A stretch of 44,821 nucleotides of DNA. Origin: Paludibacteraceae bacterium (GTDB lineage: Bacteria; Bacteroidota; Bacteroidia; Bacteroidales; Paludibacteraceae). The DNA is taken from positions 1 through 44,821 of the forward strand of contig JAFYWK010000057.1 of assembly GCA_017558065.1 (NCBI GenBank). Reading direction: 5' to 3'. The position numbers were made by a program, and so were the translations under genes. This document shows positions 33,501 through 41,353 of this stretch, one piece after another. Every line of letters starts with the position of its first letter. The first letter of the stretch is position 1. Below the pieces are notes generated by a model. That model was not told the DNA's origin and did no database searches. It was given only the letters and a program-made list of their open reading frames with translations.

Positions 33501-35649
33501 CGTACTCGACCTTGACCACTATTCTATCATCGGTGCTGGCATTGGTGGAAGTATCGGCAATGGTGTCCCTGATGCTGAGGATGAAGCAGTCGCCATAAAG
33601 ACTATCGACACACAGTTGTGGATTATGCCCTATGGCGCAGAGGGCGACCTGACATATGGTGTATACGCTGTTGATACATTGGGTAATATGTCGCCTACAA
33701 TGGCTACTATTACCGCAAAGGCCGTTCCTCCTAAGAAACCTGTACCTGTATTTACGAAAACCCAAGACGGCGGTGTTATAACTTGGGACGATTGCAAGTC
33801 ATTATGGGAGATTGACTACTATATCGTGGAAGACGTTCATAATGGGTATAAGCATGATACCATTGACCGTTACCTTGCACTGACACCGAGAAAGGCTGGT
33901 TATGACTACGATTTCAACATCACGGCTGTTGATATATATGGAAATACCAGTGAGGTTGCTAACATAGGGTTTACTGTTGAGAACCCCGCATTTTTAGAGC
34001 GCGATACAGAAGGCAATTTAGTTCCTGTAAAACAATGTGGTGTATCTGTTAAAGATACAAATCTCATTATTAGGTGGCCCACCCCCGTCTCATTGTTCCC
34101 TATAGCCCACTATAGAATAGTAGAAGGTTCTACCACTATTGCGGAGGTTAAGTCCACAGAGTATAGCATGGTTGCCCCTCTTGCGCCTGCTGGCAGTAGC
34201 ACAAATACGCATAGCTATGGTGTTATAGCTGTGGATATCGCAGGAAACGAATCCGCACCTTTAGAGGGCAGTAGAACTATTTACCCCCCTCAAGCTCCCG
34301 GTCTGGTAATGGCTACTAAGAATGGAAGCGTTCTGGATATTACATGGGAAGCTAGTGTCTCCGATATTACTGTTTCTCATTATATAGTGAAGCACTATGC
34401 TACAGATACAGTGAATCCGAAGGTTACACTCATTCCTGAATACACATTGGGCGTGTTCGACACGACTTTTGTTAGTATTCCCGCTGTTATTACTGGTACT
34501 CATACATTTACTGTTACTGCGGTAAATGCTAGTGGTACGGAAGGTGAACCCAAAACTGGTACATTCACTTCGGTTGCTCCCCCTAGTGTAGTATTTGAGG
34601 ATTGCTCTCCTGTTGATAATAACGTAATGATGCGCTATACCGTGGATGCCAATAAGGTATTTTGGCCTATCAAGGAGTATCAAATTTTTGATGTAGAATA
34701 TCTCCCTGATAACACGCCTGTAAAAGCGATACTCGGACGCACCGATACACAGTTCTTTGCTGATATCAAAATGCAGGGTGGAACGTATACATATGGTATC
34801 GTTACGGTAGACATTGTCGGAAACGAAAGTGGCATGGTCACTCGCAATGTTGCTGTAAACCAGCCTCCTAACTTTATTCTGTATACAGATAAAGATAGTA
34901 CATTCAATGGTATTAAAACCAATATGCTGTTGGATGGTGTTGGTGGTATGTATGGCCCTATCGCATACGATGATACATGGGCATCTAACGTATCACGCGT
35001 GGGTTCTATCCTGTCAAAGTCTGATGATACAGTTACTTGGGATGATAAGGTTCAGAACAATATGCCCTTCTTCTTCTCTCCCGAAGGGGGTAGTAACCTT
35101 GTAGGTAGCTACCAGGAGATAGTTGATGTTGGTACGTTAGTTCCTTCCTCCGCGATTACGGTAACTGTGACCAGTAATACGCTTTCTGGTAATCCTACCA
35201 TGACACAGCTCATTGAAACTTCCGAGGATATGGTAACATGGTCTGTTGTTGATACAACTGGCAAGGCTCTTTCTAAGAACTTCCAATATGCGCGTATCAC
35301 GTTGACATGGACAGGTGGCCTTATTTATGTATCAGATATTCATTTTCAGATGGCTTCCTCTGAAATGAATGATGCTGGTAATGTCATCTTTACAGATGAG
35401 GATTATGCTAATAACGACCCTGCTATCGACTCTACGGACGATGAACCCATTGGAAAGCTCGTGAAGTTCAACAAACAGTTTGTTGATATTATCGCTTTTA
35501 CAGGTTTAACCGTTCGTGGTACGGGTCAGAAATCAGCTTATATTATCTTCAAGGATACGCCTAACCCTACATGGTTCAGAGTCTTCATTCTTGACAAAGA
35601 TGGTAATCGCGCTCCTGGACAAGTTGACTGGTCTGTCAAAGGCGTATAG
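30496..35649 (+). CDS. Central tail hub / host-specificity protein (gpJ-like)
   Basis: 1717 residues. N-terminal region is gpI-like with an Ala/Gly hydrophobic stretch at about 107-175. The middle (TKIQDDAYW...DICAAGLASPTFIDGKW) matches the gpJ-type tail hub. The C-terminal half contains several FN3-like modules, each with a YG(V/I)xAVDxxGNxS signature. Ends with a beta domain. Forms the tail tip; FN3 repeats usually aid surface contact. Confidence 0.85.
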   Translation: MSQEFNAPATPSVKVRGWVDPFHPQATAFGCVMAGTTVADAISKACKVARTRKRYMRRGLVYLGRKTAQGDYKWTRIPQSAWNKVRLKPNDSLTFRLLPEGGGGGKSPLRAILNIVVMAVAVVATVLTAGALAGLAGYASFAAMAGAAGATMATAAVVAGAALVGGLVMTMGQMLVDKIAPIKQQSLSTTAADQEDVYSLSGSSNTIDKWGTVPILFGKGNFAPKKAAAPYTELNSDDMYLHELFIWGECGSGDIKISNLKLGDTLITKYDNVEVETWRFDPKSPKYSKLYPTGVIQKDLSFLVRNKDDEGKSPNWYEQSFASDDKLTRISVDINFNALVKYDGGGNAKNCSVTFLIQYREKGTSTWKDSYIVKVNDADIPEASRNYTITAKSSSPVRKTFYLKDENGVYVGGNKSYDVRLRRTTADHNSESEEDTKIQDDAYWSALRGHTTQKPININYPVVLTAIRIKATDQLNGSISNLTGDYQVHMKNYNQSKKQWEVSATRDLIPAIRYVLQECSARLQPDSVIDWDNFIETDAYWKSLGWKYDKVLNSQTSVLNMVQDICAAGLASPTFIDGKWAVIVDKPRDEVVMGITSANSWGWSVDRVTSELPHIIQCDFINQATWESDMMEVEVDSSYKEEGRTPIYEKVTFDGVTIPNNVYKQARFHYADAKTQVRTISMTMWDESLVATRGDLVSLSQPYLIPAGLEAGRIKSVKTNEQGYITAVTTDVLNTVGNDTDGLGIKIYLSNGTIAHAKLAVNTTGDDKTKTLTFKEPITANIERGNKYTLGYYGEEDFLAVITSMKFNADFTCQLTCVDYIGEKYGVFDPNFEIPTFQSLITKPITASTSLTTTPVVINIITDERALIKVGNTVKSRAMFSFGVPSNIDSRAAFIRGQYRIHNTLDGSEDEIVPGKWVTFLNIPISETTGYCNEVEDGESYDFRFQYVATDGKTSNWKTTWAGNEMTGITVIGKTSPPPAIGNIYCETDPNKGIKLGWSGVNVLDLDHYSIIGAGIGGSIGNGVPDAEDEAVAIKTIDTQLWIMPYGAEGDLTYGVYAVDTLGNMSPTMATITAKAVPPKKPVPVFTKTQDGGVITWDDCKSLWEIDYYIVEDVHNGYKHDTIDRYLALTPRKAGYDYDFNITAVDIYGNTSEVANIGFTVENPAFLERDTEGNLVPVKQCGVSVKDTNLIIRWPTPVSLFPIAHYRIVEGSTTIAEVKSTEYSMVAPLAPAGSSTNTHSYGVIAVDIAGNESAPLEGSRTIYPPQAPGLVMATKNGSVLDITWEASVSDITVSHYIVKHYATDTVNPKVTLIPEYTLGVFDTTFVSIPAVITGTHTFTVTAVNASGTEGEPKTGTFTSVAPPSVVFEDCSPVDNNVMMRYTVDANKVFWPIKEYQIFDVEYLPDNTPVKAILGRTDTQFFADIKMQGGTYTYGIVTVDIVGNESGMVTRNVAVNQPPNFILYTDKDSTFNGIKTNMLLDGVGGMYGPIAYDDTWASNVSRVGSILSKSDDTVTWDDKVQNNMPFFFSPEGGSNLVGSYQEIVDVGTLVPSSAITVTVTSNTLSGNPTMTQLIETSEDMVTWSVVDTTGKALSKNFQYARITLTWTGGLIYVSDIHFQMASSEMNDAGNVIFTDEDYANNDPAIDSTDDEPIGKLVKFNKQFVDIIAFTGLTVRGTGQKSAYIIFKDTPNPTWFRVFILDKDGNRAPGQVDWSVKGV

Positions 35650-35657
35650 TTCAGTGT

Positions 35658-35688
35658 TGTGGGACTTTTAGAAGCTAAAAGTCCCACA
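35658..35688 (+). terminator. Long perfect hairpin after tail hub gene
   Basis: TGTGGGACTTTTAG (35658-35671) pairs with CTAAAAGTCCCACA (35675-35688), 14 bp around a three-base loop. Only a weak U-tract follows. TTGACT at 35691 could be the -35 of a promoter for the fibre cassette, with a poor -10 (TACCGT). Confidence 0.6.
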
Positions 35689-35764
35689 TATTGACTTTCG
35701 TTTTTTATTGGTCTACCGTTTTAATCACACATGATATTAATCCCTCAAGTGGAGGCATTTTATA

Positions 35765-37018
35765 ATGGCTACGAGCATCAATAGTCCTAATCTTTCTAAC
35801 CCGATTCGTACTGATGTACCCGCTATCAATACGATATTGAAGGCTCTCGCTAAATTTGACCCTTCTGTTCTTGAAGGTATCGAGAACGGTACTAAACGAA
35901 TAGTTGCTAGTGGTGATCGTTATGTCGTTCAGTATTATGAAGATGGGTCTTGGACTACCAAAAAGAAGTTCGATATTGATGCCACATCAGTTAGTGGTAG
36001 TTATGTATCAGTAGAAGCCAAAGCTAATGCTATTGCTTTGCGTGATGCTGATGGTAAGTTAGCCGGTGATATTACTGGTAATGCCGCTACGGCTTCAAAA
36101 GCTATAGCATTAGCTTCCACCCTTTCTGTTGCTGGTGGCGGTACAGGTGCTGATAATGTCGCTGCCGCCCGTGCCAATCTTGGTGTGCCTCCTACTTCTC
36201 ATGCATCTACTGGTACGTCTTATGGTGTGAGTACAGCTACAGAATATGGTCATTCTATGGCGGGTAGTGATACCCCCAAGGCTAATAGTGATACTGGTTC
36301 TGCTGGTACGGATACCACCCATTTTGCAAGGCAAGACCATGTTCATCCTGCCACTACCGCTACTGGTGGCGTGTTGGGTATGGTAAAATTATCCGATTAC
36401 CCCAAAGATTCAGACGTTAACGCCGGTATTGCCGCTACACCGACTGCTGTTAAAAAGGCATATGATTTAGCAACGGAAGCTAAGACAGCCGCATCTGATG
36501 CCGCTACTGTCGCCGCCACCGCCCAAGCTACCGCTGAGAGTAAATTATCTTCTATCACTGCTGGTACGGGTATTGCTGTATCTGGCTCCACTGTTTCTCT
36601 TGGTACTGTGGTTACTGCTGGCAATGGTGGCCCTACTGCTAATGCTACTTTATCCTATGGTGGTACATTTACAGTTCCGTATTTTACTTATGATGCCTAT
36701 GGTCGTGTCACAGGTAGAACCAATCGCACCATGACAATGCCTACAGCTCCTACCACTGTTAGTGGTAATGCGGGTTCGGCTACTAAATTAGCTACAGCTC
36801 GCTATATCACTATTTATAGTAAGTCTGGTGGTTATGGTAATAACTTAACAATGAGCAGGACAAGCGGCGTTGGTAATTTACGCGTATCTTTTGACGGGAG
36901 TGCTAACGTAGCAATAGCCACCTGCTCTGGTAATTGTTCATCAAACTGTTCTACCAGTTGTGGTGGTAGTTGCTCTACTGCTTGTGGCAGTGGTGGTACT
37001 GCCGGCGGTGATAGTTAA
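35765..37018 (+). CDS. Tail fibre with C-terminal Cys-x3 repeat
   Basis: 417 residues, GGAGG upstream. Fibre features: DGKLAGDITGNAATASKA, a VAGGGTGADNVAAARANLGV motif common in phage fibres, a shaft with Ala/Thr-rich helix, and an end domain (SATKLATARYITIYSKSGGY; VSFDGSANVAI). The last 31 residues carry six Cys at 387, 391, 395, 399, 403 and 407, each exactly four apart, in Ser/Asn/Gly/Thr-rich sequence, then a GSGGTAGGDS tail. Only these Cys occur in the protein. Next to two radical-SAM enzymes, this suggests a modified tip. Fibre call firm; modification inferred. Confidence 0.88.
   Translation: MATSINSPNLSNPIRTDVPAINTILKALAKFDPSVLEGIENGTKRIVASGDRYVVQYYEDGSWTTKKKFDIDATSVSGSYVSVEAKANAIALRDADGKLAGDITGNAATASKAIALASTLSVAGGGTGADNVAAARANLGVPPTSHASTGTSYGVSTATEYGHSMAGSDTPKANSDTGSAGTDTTHFARQDHVHPATTATGGVLGMVKLSDYPKDSDVNAGIAATPTAVKKAYDLATEAKTAASDAATVAATAQATAESKLSSITAGTGIAVSGSTVSLGTVVTAGNGGPTANATLSYGGTFTVPYFTYDAYGRVTGRTNRTMTMPTAPTTVSGNAGSATKLATARYITIYSKSGGYGNNLTMSRTSGVGNLRVSFDGSANVAIATCSGNCSSNCSTSCGGSCSTACGSGGTAGGDS
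36923..36985 (+). other. Encoded C-x3 array, six cysteines at the fibre tip
   Basis: Codons for Cys387 to Cys407 encode five CxxxC units with spacers SGN, SSN, STS, GGS and STA. The period is constant. The spacing resembles the CX3D repeats of ranthipeptides such as freyrasin, with Asn or Ser at the +3 place in four of five spacers. Confidence 0.75.
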
Positions 37019-37035
37019 TTTAGTGAGGTACAGTT

Positions 37036-37869
37036 ATGGATAATACAACTCTTTATACGGTAAACGATAAACCGTTCTTTGAGTATCCCGATACGTTTAG
37101 AACAATTGATATATCGGCTGATACAGTTGACATCATCCAATATAAGGCTAGATACTCTTCTGAATGTGAGTACAGTATGGTATTACGCTCTGCCCCAAAG
37201 TTTGTTATGGGTACAGACCACGATACTGAGAACAAGAATGGTTATTATGTTTATTATAAACATACCATCAAACTTGAAGATTTACGTAAATCATCTGAGT
37301 TCCAAGACGGCTCTATCTACGTTCTGTATTGCGGTAAAGATGGGGAGTATAGAGGTTGCTACAATCTCCTAGCATCTACTGCTTACTCCCGTACCACAGG
37401 TCGTGACCATCGTTTTGGTATGATGACAGGATTCCCTATCGCCTTTGTGTATGTTCAATCCGTTAATGATACATTTCTAGACATGAAGTGGTTGTTCATA
37501 CAAGATAAACATTGTCCTAGCAAAACAAATCTTGATTTAAACGCCATCAAGATTGAAAACGCTTTTAGTAAAGATAGGATGCTGGATTTGTTTGGTTTTG
37601 TTGAGTTTAAACTTGAGCAAGTTGCGGATACCGCCGAATACTTTGTGGTTGAGGCTACAGCTGTGGAATCTGATGGTACAATATCAGACAAAGAACTGTC
37701 TATGTATCTACAATCTAACTCTGGGTATCTTCCCAAAATGAAACTCACCTTTACCGGAAAGACGCAGTTTAAAGTGTACAAGTTTGGACTGGATAAGGGT
37801 GACACCATCGAGGTAAAATCCGGATACCGTTTTTGGCAGAATACCAGCAAGGTTATATTAACCGTGTAG
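37036..37869 (+). CDS. Unknown protein of the fibre-radical-SAM cassette, 277 aa
   Basis: GTGAGGT precedes ATG. Starts MDNTTLYTVNDKPFFEYPDT. Largely beta-stranded; the last ~80 residues form a probable Ig-like domain (EYFVVEATAVESDGTISDKE ... KVILTV). No signal peptide, Cys cluster or known motif. Its place between the Cys-tipped fibre and the first radical-SAM gene, with nine bases to the latter, suggests a role in binding, presenting or capping the fibre. A second structural protein or a fibre chaperone is an equal possibility. Confidence 0.6.
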   Translation: MDNTTLYTVNDKPFFEYPDTFRTIDISADTVDIIQYKARYSSECEYSMVLRSAPKFVMGTDHDTENKNGYYVYYKHTIKLEDLRKSSEFQDGSIYVLYCGKDGEYRGCYNLLASTAYSRTTGRDHRFGMMTGFPIAFVYVQSVNDTFLDMKWLFIQDKHCPSKTNLDLNAIKIENAFSKDRMLDLFGFVEFKLEQVADTAEYFVVEATAVESDGTISDKELSMYLQSNSGYLPKMKLTFTGKTQFKVYKFGLDKGDTIEVKSGYRFWQNTSKVILTV

Positions 37870-37877
37870 GGGTAATA

Positions 37878-39134
37878 ATGTACTCATTCGACATCATTAG
37901 TAATATTGATGGCCGTCAAGATGTGTTGCTGTTTGATGAAAAAACAGCAACACTTTTTGACATTAACCATAACCCTATACCTGTTTCGGGGTATAATAAA
38001 GATAATAGTATTGTTATCCGTATTTCTTTAGGTACAGAATGTAATAATAAGTGTATCTATTGTCAGCAACATATGGTCTGTAAATCCCATTTAACGGATA
38101 ACTTTGAAGAGACGGCTGAAAGGTTTGTATCCAATTTATACACCTTTATTGCTAATCGTTTCTCTGATGTAACTGATCGTAATATAGCCGTGTCTTTTTG
38201 GGGTGGTGAGCCTTTGTTATATATTGACCGTATCAAAGTGCTTATACCCTTACTGAGAATGGTGTTCGGCAACCTCAATTTCTTCATTATCACAAACGGT
38301 ATCTTATTATCAGACGATATAACATCCTTCTTGATTGATAATGGTGTTTACACCAATATTTCCCATGATGGCCCGGGCCAGAAGATATGCCGTAACGTAG
38401 AGATTCTTGATAATAATGATACTCGCGCTAACATCTTACGCTTGATTGATGCTGGACTATTATCTTTTTCTCCCGTTTTCACAGTACACAACCCCACAAT
38501 ACGAAACTGGATGTGGTATATGTACAATTATTTGGGGGATAAAATATATAAAGTTAATGGTGTTAGTACGATGTACATACGACCAGTTACGGAAGACCAT
38601 TCCAAATTATTACCCTCTCCTGTGCATATACAGCAAAATACGGACGACATCATTGCCTGTATTAGAAGAACTGATTTGGCTGTAGCACCGTTCGCTAAAG
38701 AGGTTAACAACAACATATGGCAAATGCTTGAGGTTTTACATACGCATAGCCCTCTTTATCCCTATTGCAATTCATCAAAGCCTAATGTGATATCTGTTGA
38801 TGTTATTGGTAATGTATGGAAGTGTCATAATTTTATTGACCCTGCTAATACATCCAATATCGCTGGTAACATTTTTACAGACGTACACATTGATAAAGAT
38901 TGGGTTAGTCACAAAACAGACGTTTGCAATGATTGTCTATGTCAGCTTATTTGTCATGCAGGATGCCCATTAGAAGGATGCCATACAAATACTTGTTGGT
39001 ATAGGTATCACACACTTTTGCCCATGTTTTATATGGCGATTGATGTTCTTACTGGTGGGGAGTACACTTTACTTAATATTCGTCATATTGGGAGTAAATA
39101 TGGACAAGACATGGATAGTGATGGTCAACAGTGA
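37878..39134 (+). CDS. Radical SAM/SPASM enzyme 1
   Basis: 418 residues; ATG at 37878 follows AGGGGT. The CxxxCxxC motif is Cys55-x3-Cys59-x2-Cys62 (TECNNKCIYCQQH), binding a 4Fe-4S cluster that cleaves S-adenosylmethionine. FWGGEP near residue 108 is the SAM-binding GGE motif. The C-terminal SPASM-like region (from about residue 295) has PYC..., GNVWKCHNF and a cluster of Cys (CNDCLCQLICHAGCPLEG) for auxiliary clusters. Such enzymes modify peptides, commonly crosslinking Cys. It overlaps enzyme 2 by 35 bases. Confidence 0.92.
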   Translation: MYSFDIISNIDGRQDVLLFDEKTATLFDINHNPIPVSGYNKDNSIVIRISLGTECNNKCIYCQQHMVCKSHLTDNFEETAERFVSNLYTFIANRFSDVTDRNIAVSFWGGEPLLYIDRIKVLIPLLRMVFGNLNFFIITNGILLSDDITSFLIDNGVYTNISHDGPGQKICRNVEILDNNDTRANILRLIDAGLLSFSPVFTVHNPTIRNWMWYMYNYLGDKIYKVNGVSTMYIRPVTEDHSKLLPSPVHIQQNTDDIIACIRRTDLAVAPFAKEVNNNIWQMLEVLHTHSPLYPYCNSSKPNVISVDVIGNVWKCHNFIDPANTSNIAGNIFTDVHIDKDWVSHKTDVCNDCLCQLICHAGCPLEGCHTNTCWYRYHTLLPMFYMAIDVLTGGEYTLLNIRHIGSKYGQDMDSDGQQ

Positions 39135-40182
39135 TTGTAATCTGCGGTGTAAATACTGTTTTGAGGATAAAACCAATAAGACTAATAGTGTATCTAATAT
39201 AAAGATATATATGGATAATATTATTCGTTCCTTATTAGATTCCCCCGGTAACGCTGTTGTTGATCTTTTCGGTGGCGAGCCTTTCTTGCATTTACCTTTG
39301 CTTGATGAAGTTACCGATTACTTTATGGACGAAGCAGAGAAGTATAATGTACAGGATAGGTATATGTTTAACTTAACTACGAACGGTACATTATTTAATA
39401 ACGATTCTGCAAAAGCGTTTATTAAGAAGATTTCTGGTAATTGTCATGTTGGATTCTCAATAGATGGGCCGCGCCATATCCATGATGTGAATCGCGTCAC
39501 TATTGATGGAAATGGCAGTTATGATAAAGCCGTTGAAGGCTTTCATATCTGTAAAGAGTATATTCCTATACAGCGGCTTTCAGCTAAGGCTACTATCAAT
39601 CATGCTACTATGCATGATTGGGAAACTATAGTGCGGCATTTACTAGATTTAGGGTTTAAGCGTGTAGGTGCTAATGTTGTGTTCGAGGAAACGTGGGGAG
39701 AAGAGGAATTTTATATACTTGCCCCTCAATTTATAAATGTTGCTGAGTATTTATATAGTAATAATCTGCTACATGAGATTGAAGTTGACCAGATAAACAA
39801 AGGGTATAGTATAGCCCTTTCTCATCCGGATTCAACAAGTAATTCTTGTGGGGCTTGTATTCACATGAGATGTCTCGGTATTGATGGTAAAGTGTATGGC
39901 TGTCAGAAATTTGGTTCTGTTACGGGTATGCCTCATTTAGGCGAAATAAAAGATGGGGATATTGTTATAACTAATAGCAATATCATATCTGAGGTTACAA
40001 ATAGTCGTAAATACCTCGATAAGTATTGTGCTGACTGTTTATTCAAAGCCATGTGCTACAACTGTGTCGCAGATGCTTACGCTATAGGTATCAGTGTAGA
40101 TGAGATGTATAGTCGTAAATCCCAGTGTGGTTATACGTGCGCCAAAGGATTTACTAAGTTATACCTTTTAAATAGAGAATAG
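39100..40182 (+). CDS. Radical SAM/SPASM enzyme 2 (anSME/sactipeptide-maturase type)
   Basis: 360 residues; ATG at 39100 follows GGGAGT. Cys13-x3-Cys17-x2-Cys20 (DCNLRCKYCFE) is the SAM-radical motif and FGGEP lies near residue 58. The SPASM region reads CGACIHMRCLGIDGKVYGC near 248-266 and CADCLFKAMCYNC near 310-322. It resembles anaerobic sulfatase-maturing and sactionine-forming enzymes. It is clearly different in sequence from enzyme 1, so two distinct reactions or sites are possible. AT-rich codon use compared with the capsid genes suggests separate acquisition. Confidence 0.92.
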   Translation: MDKTWIVMVNSDCNLRCKYCFEDKTNKTNSVSNIKIYMDNIIRSLLDSPGNAVVDLFGGEPFLHLPLLDEVTDYFMDEAEKYNVQDRYMFNLTTNGTLFNNDSAKAFIKKISGNCHVGFSIDGPRHIHDVNRVTIDGNGSYDKAVEGFHICKEYIPIQRLSAKATINHATMHDWETIVRHLLDLGFKRVGANVVFEETWGEEEFYILAPQFINVAEYLYSNNLLHEIEVDQINKGYSIALSHPDSTSNSCGACIHMRCLGIDGKVYGCQKFGSVTGMPHLGEIKDGDIVITNSNIISEVTNSRKYLDKYCADCLFKAMCYNCVADAYAIGISVDEMYSRKSQCGYTCAKGFTKLYLLNRE

Positions 40183-40221
40183 AAATAAGCCCTCTAGCAG
40201 TTCACTAGAGGGCTTATTTCT
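40181..40221 (+). terminator. Strong terminator after radical-SAM cassette
   Basis: A 17-bp stem, AGAAATAAGCCCTCTAG (40181-40197) with CTAGAGGGCTTATTTCT (40205-40221). It nearly matches the terminator at 44188-44224, sharing AAATAAGCCCTCTAGC. Confidence 0.85.
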
Positions 40222-40274
40222 ATATCCTGCCATTAAATAACGCATTGCTTTCCTCTTTTTCCTGTGTTACCTTG

Positions 40275-40298
40275 CCCCTTATTCTAACCAATAAGGGG
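40275..40298 (+). promoter_or_regulatory. Hairpin covering a ribosome binding site
   Basis: CCCCTTATT (40275-40283) pairs with AATAAGGGG (40290-40298), 9 bp, six-base loop. The right arm contains the AAGGGG ribosome binding site of the 40308 gene. It could limit translation initiation. Confidence 0.5.
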
Positions 40299-40307
40299 TA
40301 TTTTATT

Positions 40308-41156
40308 ATGCAACAACTCTCCGACACTCTCCGTTCCTTTGGCGATATGCTCACAACCCTTGCTGACAATATCAGCAATACAGGTGGTGATGAACTTATC
40401 GAGTCCCGCTATAAACTCCTCTATACGCTGGCCTGCTACCAGAACACCATGCAAAAAGAGGCGTTCTCTATCACCTCTTCCGTCATATTGCCTAAACTCA
40501 GTAAGACAGAAGACGAACTGAATACGGCTAATATCATTATTCGTACTCAGGCCCACACCATTCAGGAGAAGGAACGTGTTATCCAGGGCATGGAGTCTTA
40601 CCATAATGAAATCGTTGATGGGTATAAACTTGAACTTGAACACGAGCAGAGCCGCTATACCGACCTTCTTGTGGAGTTCAAAGATAGAGGGATGCAGATT
40701 GCCTCACTCGAAACCAAGCTCCACAACTTGCAGGCTAACCAAGCTGACATGATAAAAAACGCGGAGTTCAAAAAGGAACGTGAAATAAACGGTCTCAAGC
40801 AGAAACTCCTTGAAGCTAATAACGAGATTAGTACCCTGAAAGACTGTGCGGCATTTGATCAGGGAAGGATAAAGCGGCAAGCTGACAAAACCAACTACTG
40901 GATGAAACAGGCCGCCGACTATAAAAAGCAGATTGAGGAATACGAAGACCGTATTGCGAAGCTCGAAAAGGAAAAAGAAACCTTTACATGGTGCTATTCT
41001 AACATCATGCTTCTCCCTGATGGCGTAGAGCCTCATTGGTCTGACGCAAAAGTCCTCTCCCAGGAGTTTCTTGAAATAGACAACAAACGCTACGTTGTAT
41101 GGGGTAAGGGTCTTATCCATAATCGCGGCTACGCGACAATACAGGTGGTGGAGTAG
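40308..41156 (+). CDS. Coiled-coil protein, 282 aa
   Basis: ATG at 40308 is preferred over an upstream alternative because of AAGGGG. Starts MQQLSDTLRSFGDMLTTLAD. Residues about 60-220 are a long coiled coil (TDLLVEFKDRGMQIASLETK; YEDRIAKLEKEKETF); the last 50 are a small beta domain (PDGVEPHWSDAKVLSQEFLE). Possibly structural or a fibre accessory. Function not recognised. Confidence 0.6.
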   Translation: MQQLSDTLRSFGDMLTTLADNISNTGGDELIESRYKLLYTLACYQNTMQKEAFSITSSVILPKLSKTEDELNTANIIIRTQAHTIQEKERVIQGMESYHNEIVDGYKLELEHEQSRYTDLLVEFKDRGMQIASLETKLHNLQANQADMIKNAEFKKEREINGLKQKLLEANNEISTLKDCAAFDQGRIKRQADKTNYWMKQAADYKKQIEEYEDRIAKLEKEKETFTWCYSNIMLLPDGVEPHWSDAKVLSQEFLEIDNKRYVVWGKGLIHNRGYATIQVVE

Positions 41157-41158
41157 CG

Positions 41159-41353
41159 ATGCTTCCTATCCTTATGTGCGCTTTTCTGAGCGTGATTTAT
41201 CTTATGTTTGTTGGTTTTAGCATCAACTCGACTACTAACGGTGGGCTACCCGCAAATGTAATGCTGGTTGGTGTTGTGGGTTGGGGATTTTCTTGCGTTC
41301 TTACTTGTTTAATTATAATTTGTGGCGTCCTCGTATTTGGAGATAGGTTATGA
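41159..41353 (+). CDS. Small two-helix membrane protein, 64 aa (holin-like?)
   Basis: GGTGGAG precedes ATG. Two membrane segments: LPILMCAFLSVIYLMFVGFS and ANVMLVGVVGWGFSCVLTCL..., with a polar NSTTNGG turn. Size and topology fit a small holin or holin-associated protein, and fibre/lysis modules often adjoin. No endolysin gene is seen in this window to support it. Confidence 0.5.
   Translation: MLPILMCAFLSVIYLMFVGFSINSTTNGGLPANVMLVGVVGWGFSCVLTCLIIICGVLVFGDRL

Noticed and set aside
35765-40182. Diversity-generating retroelement near the fibre
   Set aside because: No reverse transcriptase and no template/variable repeat pair was seen.
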